From contig NZ_SMNA01000010.1 of assembly GCF_004353825.1 (NCBI RefSeq), positions 1 to 64,000 on the forward strand: a stretch of DNA of 64,000 nucleotides, read 5' to 3'. The notes beneath the pieces were generated by a model that worked only from the letters and a program-made list of their open reading frames with translations, had not been told where the DNA came from and did no database searches. Source of the stretch: Occultella glacieicola. GTDB taxonomy: Bacteria; Actinomycetota; Actinomycetes; Actinomycetales; Beutenbergiaceae. A program made the position numbers and the translations under genes. The first letter of the stretch is position 1; the number at the start of each line of letters is the position of its first letter. Below, piece after piece: positions 56,101 to 62,207 of the stretch.

Positions 56101-56280
56101 TTCACCGTGTCGAGCAGCAACTGTGGCAACACGTTCACCCGTGACTACGACGGTGTCGCCGCCGGCGGCGGGGACGGCCGGTGGCAGTCCGGCGGCTATT
56201 GGGGCACGTCCTGCCGCGGCACGGTCACCTGGACCCTGACCGGCGGTGGCAATCGCTACAGCGGCTCGTCAGGTTGGTGA
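50170..56280 (+). CDS. Giant exported protein: propeller-like head, Ig/cadherin-like repeats, FN3 repeats
   Basis: A 2,036-residue protein with TTG start at 50170. An N-terminal uncleaved-looking helix (ATVISLVVGTVVALSLNY) exports and anchors it. Residues about 40-375 look like a beta-propeller (DLVQREDVVF-type strands). An acidic linker (DEEEEEEESQDLEQQ) follows. Then about 11 repeats of about 95 residues, each with a motif like PPTAQPDS and VLDNDSDPDGD (starts near 404, 501, 594, 689, 788, 886, 984, 1078, 1176, 1276, 1374), of Ig/cadherin-like type that often binds calcium. Five fibronectin III domains follow (from about 1474, 1561, 1654, 1751, 1838). The last 95 residues hold four cysteines. 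No C-terminal anchor or LPXTG. Confidence 0.85.
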   Translation: MSLTSRLARNKRRIASATVISLVVGTVVALSLNYEGVATADVELNDGGVWVSNNNDILVGRLNYPIQEIDASLAGPGSNIDVLQREDVVFLRDFNSNTLQRVSTANVAVSGGVVQLPSGSDIGLGDDTLGVLIEETGEYRVLGLDQLGVLEESTEDPTAVLGEGAVQAVADDGTAYGLDVLDGTLSTFTPQGRAAGDEPETAELDPELLSGAEVQMTVVGDAPVILAYTEEDDSLHLLQPGRDAVDLSGLELDAASATLQSVSPNGDTVALATTDALVRVPLGGGDPQVVPVENPGQPAAPMQISGCTHGAWAGGPASYLRLCGDTDPVDLPVSEATGGELKFRTNRGNVVLNELSSGNSWMIEDALILVDNWEDVTPPQDEEEEEEESQDLEQQEVPLDREAENRPPTAQPDSIGLRAGATVVLPVLDNDSDPDGDLLIASAFDAVPETFGTVEAILGGRALQIRVAEDASGSANFSYTADDGRGGTDTATVDLTVLPNSVNEPPEQLRDITARVAAGQSVTVNVMNDVRDPEGDSMFVEGTAEAAGLVVLANPNGSVTITDPGLATGIKEVIVLLSDGRDVAEVTLQIEVLPDAPAAPQAVFDFATAFVDETITVEPLTNDLDPNNRPLRMSNVTADNGGPEIVPDMDGGTFTFTAQAAGDYYLTYILADDDGQQSTGLIRVNVRAKQETPPVAVADTALLPPLGSVLVDVLQNDSDPNGGVLAVQQIDVPDIPGLQVAVLEHRILRITATRTVSQPFTINYTVSNGLASAPGQVQVLPMTGAEASQPPVAEEDVARVRAGDHVTIPVLANDTHPNGLTFELSPELEEAPAEGQGLMFVAGDVVRFQAPAEAGTVTAVYSIVDEAGRVGSARITIYVQARSDDANAPPVPQPVETRSFAGERIRIPINTYGIDPDGDSVQLLGVAEGPQLGRIVATGPTYLDYQAYVDEAGTDTFSYTVRDRLGLVATAPITVGVIPPPDTNRDPVAVPDEITVRPSRALQTDPLANDTDPDGDQLFFDDPAFSGTGGLEVSIEDGQVAFESPAEAGTYIVTYNVTDRHGGSDTGALTVIVDPDHAPQPPIAVDDVVPASAILGETLVDVVVLENDTDPDGSVEDLEVSIPAGNATAQSVGNNVRIELTDNRQVVTYQVTDQDGLSSYAFIDVPGLLDTGPVLNPDAPPIEVLAGESVELPLEDYVVALSGQPVQLADTTTVRATNSDGSNPVVDATTLQYTSDPEYVGAASLTFEVTDAPDINADGILTSVLTLDITVTSDENKPPRVRAGSLSAEAGGESESLDLSRLADDPDGDPGLLEYEIADEVPGFDVEITDDVILTVSAHEDTAKGTAEDLIINVTDGESDPVPLTVTLTATGSTRELIVANNDDAGDIHQGESTTVDVLANDSNPFPDSERTILSAQIVQGSGTAAVSGDQVTITPAPEYNGRLLASYTVVDVTGDPDRVVEAQISAAVLGRPDPPYVPLVGSEGNREVVLSWTAPNDNGAPITGYTVSGGGVSQQCATTTCTIGGLTNGNVYSFTVTATNEVGESDPSPASREAIPDVKPQAPAPPTLEFGDGELAVNWTPPVNEGTPITSYDVQISPATGGTSQQSVTGTSMTWTGLTNGQTYTFRVRAINDAPEPGDWSGWSQGEYPSGPPLQPAAPQANRVDDPDGRRLTVSWSPPNNNGDAISAYYLTVIQDGAPAAPITLSGSVTSREVQVENGHDYRFTVVAENRSGRSPASGPSNQVRSFGQPGQVTGVSAAPTGADQRATVGYSAPASNGQAISRYEYSLSGGGAQSLPSSGTISTPGADGTSYTVRVRACNTYCGPWSAASASFSTYGPPSASGVDISSSANGRQVSFSWTAPASNNGANITATRWRIDGGGWTVVNGRTGNASTGGNWEQNHTIDVQVRNQHGQWSSGSASRTERAEEDPTPPQPPPVVIGADRGAGATCDGGGSCAHVVLTYQNLPAVSGGYHAVFTVSSSNCGNTFTRDYDGVAAGGGDGRWQSGGYWGTSCRGTVTWTLTGGGNRYSGSSGW

Positions 56281-56320
56281 TCTCCGTGCGCTCCGCCCGA
56301 TCGAACGAACAGAAGGACAC

Positions 56321-57319
56321 ATGACCGCAACTGACACCCGCGCCGCCCTGACCGCCGAACAGGCGGGGTGGTTCGCGGACACCTTCGAACGGCTCGTCGG
56401 CAACGTCTCCCAGGCGGTGCTCGGCAAGCCGCACGTGGTGCGCCTGGCGTTCACGTGCCTGCTTAGCAACGGTCACCTGCTCCTCGAGGACTACCCGGGC
56501 ACCGGGAAGACCTCGCTCGCGCGCGCCCTGGCCGCCACCGTGCAGGCCACCCACAGCCGGATCCAGTTCACTCCGGACCTGCTGCCCTCGGACGTCACCG
56601 GCGTGACGATCTTCGACCAGGAGTCCCACCAGTTCCAGTTCCACAAGGGCCCGATCTTCGCGTCCGTGGTCCTCGCGGACGAGATCAACCGGGCCTCCCC
56701 GAAGACGCAGTCGGCGCTCCTGGAGGTCATGGAGGAGGGCCGCGTCACGATCGACGGCATCCCGCACGAGGTGGGCCGCCCGTTCATCGTGCTGGCCACC
56801 CAGAACCCGATCGAGCAGGCCGGCACCTACCGGCTCCCCGAGGCGCAGCTGGACCGGTTCCTGATGCGCTCCTCGATCGGCTACCCGGACACCGACGCGA
56901 CCGTCGCGATCCTGGCCGGCAGCGCCATCCGGGACCGCTCCGCCACGCTGAGCCCGGTGATCACCGGCTCGGCCGTCGTGGACATGGCGGACCTGGCCGC
57001 GACCGTGTACGTCGACCCGGCCGTGCTCTCCTACGTCACCCAGATCGCCGAGGCCACCCGCCGGGCGCCCGAGATCGCGCTCGGGGTGTCCGTGCGTGGC
57101 GCGCTCGGGCTGGTCCGGGCCGCGAAGACCTGGGCAGCCTCGCAGGGCCGCCACTACGTGATCCCGGACGACGTCAAGGCCCTCGCGGAGCCCGTGCTCG
57201 CGCACCGGCTGGTCCTGGACGCCGAGGCGGAGTTCGAGGGCGCCGAGGCCGGCACCTCGCTCACCCGGATCCTCGCCGAGGTCGCGCCGCCGGCCCAACG
57301 AGCCTCGGTGACCTCCTGA
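56321..57319 (+). CDS. MoxR-family AAA+ ATPase
   Basis: A 332-residue AAA+ chaperone of the MoxR group, starting at ATG 56321 with AGAAGGA upstream. Walker A is DYPGTGKTSLA, Walker B is VVLADEINRASPKTQSALLE, and the sensor block is FIVLATQNPIEQAGTYRLPEAQ. These ATPases usually mature or assemble a complex with the DUF58 protein of the same operon. It follows the giant protein gene by 40 bases and precedes DUF58 by one. Confidence 0.93.
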   Translation: MTATDTRAALTAEQAGWFADTFERLVGNVSQAVLGKPHVVRLAFTCLLSNGHLLLEDYPGTGKTSLARALAATVQATHSRIQFTPDLLPSDVTGVTIFDQESHQFQFHKGPIFASVVLADEINRASPKTQSALLEVMEEGRVTIDGIPHEVGRPFIVLATQNPIEQAGTYRLPEAQLDRFLMRSSIGYPDTDATVAILAGSAIRDRSATLSPVITGSAVVDMADLAATVYVDPAVLSYVTQIAEATRRAPEIALGVSVRGALGLVRAAKTWAASQGRHYVIPDDVKALAEPVLAHRLVLDAEAEFEGAEAGTSLTRILAEVAPPAQRASVTS

Positions 57320-57320
57320 C

Positions 57321-58577
57321 GTGAGCGGATTCGGCACCGAGGGCACTCCCCGCTCGGTCGGCTACACCACCAGCTCGGTCACCCGGGTGGTGGCGGGCCT
57401 GGTAACCCAGGTGCGGCGGACCACGAGCGTCCTCACCTGGATCACCCGGGCCGCCTGGGTGGTCCTGGCCGTCGGCGTGGTCGCGCTGGTCGCGGGATTC
57501 TGGCTGAATTGGATCGAGCTGATCGTGCTCGGCGCCGGGTTCGTCTGCGCCCTGCTGGCGGCCGCCGTCTTCGCGATCGGCCGGCACCCGTACGCGATCA
57601 CCCTCCGGCTGCGTGAGGGCCGCGTGGTCGTCGGCGAGCGGGCCATGGGCGGCATCGATATCCGCAACACGTCCCACTCGTCCGTGCTCCCGGCACGTAT
57701 CGAGCTGCCGGTCGGCAGCACCCGCGCGAGCTTCGCCCTGCCCGGGCTGCCCCCCGAGGGAGAGCACGACGAACTGTTCGCGATCCCGACCACCCGCCGC
57801 GGCGTCATCGTGGTCGGCCCGGTGTCCTCGGTGCGCGGCGACCCGCTCGGGCTGATCCGCCGGTCGGTCCTGTGGACCGACCCGGAGGAGCTCTACGTCC
57901 ACCCGCGCACGATCCGGATGGGCGGGTCGGCAGCGGGGTTCCTGCACGACCTCGAGGGCCGGGAGACCCGCGAGATCACGAACGCGGACCTGTCCTTCCA
58001 CGCCCTGCGCGAGTACGTCCCCGGCGACGACCGCCGCTACGTGCACTGGCGGTCCTCGGCCCGCACCGGCACCCTCATGGTGCGCCAGTTCGAGGAGACC
58101 CGCCGCTCCCACCTGGTCCTGGCGATCTCGGCCCAGGACCGCGACTACGCGGACCCGGACGAGTTCGAGCTGGCGATCTCCGCCGTCGGATCCCTGGGCC
58201 TGCAGGCCCTCAACAGCGAGAAGCAGCTCACCGCGATGTCCTCGCACGAGGTGCTCCGCACCGCGGCGCCGCGGCCGTTCCTGGACGAGCTGACCCGGCT
58301 CGAGACCGTGAAGTCGCCCACCACGGTGGTGGAGATGGCCCGGACGATCACCAGGGACGTGCTCCGCGCGACGGTCGCCGTGATGATCTGCGGCTCCAGC
58401 GTGAGCGCCCGGGACATCCGGGCCGCCGGTGCGGTGCTGCCGGTCGGGGTGCGCGCCCTGGCGATCCAGACCCGGATCGGCGCGGAGCCGTCGGTGCACC
58501 GGCTCGGTTCGGTCACCGTCCTCGAACTGGGGGCGCTGGAGGACCTGCCCCGCGGCTTCCGGAAGCTGGAACGATGA
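57321..58577 (+). CDS. DUF58 protein, MoxR partner
   Basis: A 418-residue protein; GTG one base after the moxR stop. Two membrane helices (WVVLAVGVVALVAGFWLNW and IVLGAGFVCALLAAAVF) are followed by a soluble part with the DUF58 core ALREYVPGDDRRYVHWRSSARTGTLMVRQFE, which contains the invariant HW. A degenerate von Willebrand-like domain follows. In MoxR clusters DUF58 proteins scaffold complex assembly at the membrane. Confidence 0.92.
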   Translation: MSGFGTEGTPRSVGYTTSSVTRVVAGLVTQVRRTTSVLTWITRAAWVVLAVGVVALVAGFWLNWIELIVLGAGFVCALLAAAVFAIGRHPYAITLRLREGRVVVGERAMGGIDIRNTSHSSVLPARIELPVGSTRASFALPGLPPEGEHDELFAIPTTRRGVIVVGPVSSVRGDPLGLIRRSVLWTDPEELYVHPRTIRMGGSAAGFLHDLEGRETREITNADLSFHALREYVPGDDRRYVHWRSSARTGTLMVRQFEETRRSHLVLAISAQDRDYADPDEFELAISAVGSLGLQALNSEKQLTAMSSHEVLRTAAPRPFLDELTRLETVKSPTTVVEMARTITRDVLRATVAVMICGSSVSARDIRAAGAVLPVGVRALAIQTRIGAEPSVHRLGSVTVLELGALEDLPRGFRKLER

Positions 58578-60844
58578 GCGCCCCGGTCGCGGCCGTGGAC
58601 CCGGTGGTCGACGCACCCGAACCCGCGCCGAGCGCCCCCCGCCCGACGTGGCTCACCTGGTTCACCCGGGCCAGGGTGGTCAACGCCGTCGTCCCGGTGG
58701 TGCTGCTCGCGATGGCGCTGGCACCCCTGCAGCAGGTCTACCTGACCCGGCACCTGTTCATCACGATCATCGGCGGCCTGCTCCTCGGCGGCGGCATCGC
58801 CGTCCTCGGCGCGATGCGCCGGCTGAGCACCCTGACCGTGCTCGCCGTCTCCCTCGTCGTGTTCTTCCTGTGCGGGGCCCTGGCCGCGCCGACCACCGCG
58901 ATCGCCGGGATCCTGCCCACCCCGACCACGTGGCGGGTGATGGGCCTGGGCGTCGTCACCGTCTGGAAGTCCGTGCTGACGCTGGACCCGCCGCTGGGCA
59001 CCGGGGGCGGACTGCTCCTGCTGCCCTACCTGCTGGCCTTCTTCGGCGCACTGATCTCGGTCACGGTCTCGCTGCGCGCCAAGCACTTCACGCTCAGCCT
59101 GATCCCGCCGGCCCTGGTCCTGATCGCCTCGATCCTGTTCGGGACCCGGCTGTCGGTCCTGGCCGGGGTGCTCGGCATCGCCGGGGTGCTGATCTCGCTG
59201 ACCTGGGTGGCCTGGCGGGCGGACCGGCTGGAACCGAACCGCATCCTCGCCGCCTCGATCGTGCTCGGCCTCGCCGCGCTCGGCGGCACCACCGCGTCGG
59301 TGTTCGCGGCCCCGGACAACCCGCGCGTGGTGCTGCGTGACTTCGTCGACCCGCCGCCGGACCCGCAGGACTACTCCAGCCCGCTGGCCGGGTTCCGCAA
59401 CTACGTCGACGAGCAGGCCGAGGAGACGGTGTTCACGGTGACCGGGCTGCCCGCCGGCACCGAGCGGATCCGCCTCGCGGCGCTGGACTCCTACAACGGC
59501 ACGGTCTGGAACGTCGCCGGCGGCGACAACCCCGGCACCGGCGCCTTCATGCGGACCGGCGAGCGGATCGCCGTCGACGTCCCGGAGAACGCGGTGAGCA
59601 CGTCGGTGAGCGTCGACGGATACCGCGGGGTGTGGCTGCCGAACGTCGGCAACACCCTCGACGTGGACTTCACGACGGGCGACGTCGACGCCCTCACCGA
59701 CTCCTTCTACTACAACGCGACCACGGACACCGGCTTGGTCACCCGCGGGCTCGCCGAAGGTGACGGGTACGAGCTGGTCTCGGCCCCGGCCGCCGAGGCT
59801 CCCAGCGACGTCACCCAGCTCGTGGCGTCCCGGGTCGCGCAGCCGTCGCCGCGGTCGGTGCCGGACATCGTCGGCTCCCTCGCCGGGCAGTGGGCCGCGG
59901 ACGCCAACTCCGACTACGCCAAGGTCGAGGCGCTCGCCAGCGCGCTCAGCACGCAGGGCTTCTTCTCCCACGGGCTCGTCGGTGAGGTGCCGTCCCGGCC
60001 CGGCCACGGCGCCGCCCGGCTGCTGAGCATGTTCGAGGGCGATCAGATGGTGGGCGACGCCGAGCAGTACGCCGCCGTGATGGCCCTGATGGTCCGCGAG
60101 CTCGGCTACCCGGCCCGGGTCGTGATGGGCTTCGAGGTGCCCACCGGTGCCGACGCCGGCGCGGTCGCGATCACCGGCGAGAACGTGACCGCCTGGGTGG
60201 AGGTGCCGTTCGACGGGGTCGGCTGGCTGCCGTTCTTCCCGACCCCGGACGAGGACCAGATCCCGCAGAGCGAGGACCCGGACCCGGTGGACCGGCCCCA
60301 GCCGCAGGTGCTCCAGCCGCCGCCGCCCCCGCAGGAGCCGCCGGACGTGCCCCCGCAGGACCGCGACGACGCCGACGTCGAGGACCAGCAGACGAAGGAC
60401 GAGGAGTCGTTCGTGCGCTGGCTGCTCATCGGCGCCGCCGTGGGCGGGCCGATCCTGCTGCTGCTCAGCCCGTTCATCGTGATCGCGGCGATCAAGGCCC
60501 GACGGCGTAAGCGACGCCGGGTGCGCGGCGTACCCGTGCAGCGCATCGCCGGGGGCTGGTCCGAAGTCGAGGACCAGGCGGTCGACCTGGGGGTCACGCA
60601 CGGGCCGGGGGCCACCCGGCGGGAGGCTGCCGGCGCCTTCGACGAGGCGTTCCCGGCAGCGGGCACCGCGGTCCTGGCCCGGCGCGCGGACGCGAGCGTG
60701 TTCGCGCCGGATCTGGCCGGCGAGGACGAGGCGGTGGCGTACTGGCGGGACGTCCGTGGCGCCACGGACCGCCTGCGTCACGGCGTGAACCGGCGTCGCC
60801 GGTTGCGGGCCAGGTTCTCGCTCCGGTCGCTGCGCCGTCGATAG
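58574..60844 (+). CDS. TgpA-type membrane transglutaminase-like protein, catalytic triad replaced
   Basis: A 756-residue protein starting at ATG 58574 (overlaps DUF58 by four bases). About seven N-terminal helices to about residue 250 are followed by an extracellular domain, one C-terminal helix (WLLIGAAVGGPILLLLSPF) and a cytosolic tail. The transglutaminase core is clear (MVGDAEQYAAVMALMVRELG, YPARVVMGFE, TAWVEVPFDGVGW), but where active enzymes have Cys, His and Asp this one has Ala496 (GDAEQYA), Thr539 (NVTAWVEV) and Phe555 (LPFFPTP). It is probably a catalytically dead scaffold or binding protein. The Pro/Gln-rich extracellular linker (PPPPPQEPPDVPPQ) precedes the last helix. Confidence 0.88.
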   Translation: MSAPVAAVDPVVDAPEPAPSAPRPTWLTWFTRARVVNAVVPVVLLAMALAPLQQVYLTRHLFITIIGGLLLGGGIAVLGAMRRLSTLTVLAVSLVVFFLCGALAAPTTAIAGILPTPTTWRVMGLGVVTVWKSVLTLDPPLGTGGGLLLLPYLLAFFGALISVTVSLRAKHFTLSLIPPALVLIASILFGTRLSVLAGVLGIAGVLISLTWVAWRADRLEPNRILAASIVLGLAALGGTTASVFAAPDNPRVVLRDFVDPPPDPQDYSSPLAGFRNYVDEQAEETVFTVTGLPAGTERIRLAALDSYNGTVWNVAGGDNPGTGAFMRTGERIAVDVPENAVSTSVSVDGYRGVWLPNVGNTLDVDFTTGDVDALTDSFYYNATTDTGLVTRGLAEGDGYELVSAPAAEAPSDVTQLVASRVAQPSPRSVPDIVGSLAGQWAADANSDYAKVEALASALSTQGFFSHGLVGEVPSRPGHGAARLLSMFEGDQMVGDAEQYAAVMALMVRELGYPARVVMGFEVPTGADAGAVAITGENVTAWVEVPFDGVGWLPFFPTPDEDQIPQSEDPDPVDRPQPQVLQPPPPPQEPPDVPPQDRDDADVEDQQTKDEESFVRWLLIGAAVGGPILLLLSPFIVIAAIKARRRKRRRVRGVPVQRIAGGWSEVEDQAVDLGVTHGPGATRREAAGAFDEAFPAAGTAVLARRADASVFAPDLAGEDEAVAYWRDVRGATDRLRHGVNRRRRLRARFSLRSLRRR

Positions 60845-60875
60845 GCGGATCTGTCAGACCGGGTACCGCGCGTCC

Positions 60876-60881
60876 GACTAT
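60876..60881 (+). promoter_or_regulatory. Possible -10 box for the LarA-like gene
   Basis: GACTAT ends 9 bases before the ATG at 60891, with no ribosome site between; slightly longer spacing than the other leaderless promoters here. Confidence 0.35.
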
Positions 60882-60890
60882 GGTGTGCCC

Positions 60891-62207
60891 ATGGTGTGGT
60901 TCCAGGAGGAGAAGCGGTGGATCTCGCGGCCCGAGATCGAGTCACTGTGTGACCGGTTGCTGGACGAGGCGAAGCCGCGGTTGCAGATCACGTCCTACCA
61001 GCGGGTGCTGCTGCTGCCGCCGGACATCACCCGCGCCCACGCCGGCGTCGGCTGGATGACCGAGTACCTCTACCACCGCCTCGACGAGGCCGGCGCCGAG
61101 GTCCACGTGATCCCCACGCTCGGCCAGCACGTGCCGCACACACCGCAGGACAACACCTGGATGTTCGGGTCCATCCCCGAGGAGCGCATCCACGCCCACG
61201 ACTGGAAGAACGGCGTCACGAACGTCGGCACGGTGCCGGCGGAGTTCGTCGCCGAGCGCACCCACGGCGCCGTGGACTGGGAGATCCCGGTGGACCTGAA
61301 CACGATGACGGTCACCGAGCAGTGGGACCTGATCATCAACATCGGGCACGTGGTGCCGCACGAGGTGCTCGGGTTCGCGAACCACAACAAGAACTACTTC
61401 ATCGGGCTCGGGGGCAAGCGCACCCTCGGGGCCTCCCACATGGCCTCGGCGGTGTACGGGATCGAGAACAACCTCGGCAACCTGCTCACGCCGGTGCGGG
61501 CCTGCTTCAACTACGCGGAGGAAAACTTCCTCGGCCACCTGCCCGACGTCTACCTGCAGGTCGTCATGGACTACGACTCCAGCGGCGCTCTGGCGCACTC
61601 CGGCGTGTTCGTCGGCGACGACGTGGAGACCTACGTCGCCGCCGCCCGGTCCAGCCTGAGCCAGAACATCACCCAGTTCGACGAGCCCGTGGACAAGATC
61701 GTGGCCGTCATGCAGGAGGACGAGTTCCGGGCCACCTGGGTCGCGAACAAGGCGGTGTACCGCACCCGGATGGCGATGGCCGACGGCGGCGAACTGCTGG
61801 TCATCGCGCCCGGTGTGGAGCGGTTCGGCGAGCAGCCCGAGGTGGACGCGCTGATCCGCAAGTACGGCTACCTCAGCAAGGACGAGGTGCTGGAGCTGTA
61901 CAAGACCGAGGCGGACATGCAGGACATCCCGCACGGCACGGCGCACCTGGTGCACGGCTCGTCCGAGGGTCGGTTCCGGATCACGTACGCGCCCGGGCAC
62001 CTGACCAAGGAGGAGATCGAGTCGGTCGGGTACGGCTACCTCGACCTGTCCGAGGCACTGGCCCGGTACGACCCGGCGGTGATGAAGGACGGCTGGAACA
62101 CGATGCCCGACGGTGAACGGGTCTTCTACATCTCCACACCGTCGGCCGGCCTGTGGGCCACGCGGGAGAAGCTGTCCCAGCGCGCCGAACACGAGCAGCA
62201 CTCCTGA
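60891..62207 (+). CDS. LarA-like protein (DUF2088, lactate-racemase domain)
   Basis: A 438-residue member of the DUF2088/LarA superfamily, whose best-known enzyme is the nickel-pincer lactate racemase. The early motif VLLLPPDITRAHAGVGWMTE corresponds to the DxTR signature, and IINIGHVVPHEVLGFANHN to the second metal region. GLGGKRTLGASHM may supply the lysine and histidine of the active site. The protein is distant from true LarA and no larB/larC/larE cofactor genes are seen here, so racemase activity is uncertain. ATG 60891 is chosen over GTG 60885. A GACTAT box upstream suggests that it may be transcribed separately from the cluster. Confidence 0.75.
   Translation: MVWFQEEKRWISRPEIESLCDRLLDEAKPRLQITSYQRVLLLPPDITRAHAGVGWMTEYLYHRLDEAGAEVHVIPTLGQHVPHTPQDNTWMFGSIPEERIHAHDWKNGVTNVGTVPAEFVAERTHGAVDWEIPVDLNTMTVTEQWDLIINIGHVVPHEVLGFANHNKNYFIGLGGKRTLGASHMASAVYGIENNLGNLLTPVRACFNYAEENFLGHLPDVYLQVVMDYDSSGALAHSGVFVGDDVETYVAAARSSLSQNITQFDEPVDKIVAVMQEDEFRATWVANKAVYRTRMAMADGGELLVIAPGVERFGEQPEVDALIRKYGYLSKDEVLELYKTEADMQDIPHGTAHLVHGSSEGRFRITYAPGHLTKEEIESVGYGYLDLSEALARYDPAVMKDGWNTMPDGERVFYISTPSAGLWATREKLSQRAEHEQHS

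Noticed and set aside
58145-60781. An 878-codon minus-strand open frame over DUF58 and TgpA
   Set aside because: A composition shadow, rich in Arg/His/Gly/Gln, with no motifs and no ribosome site.
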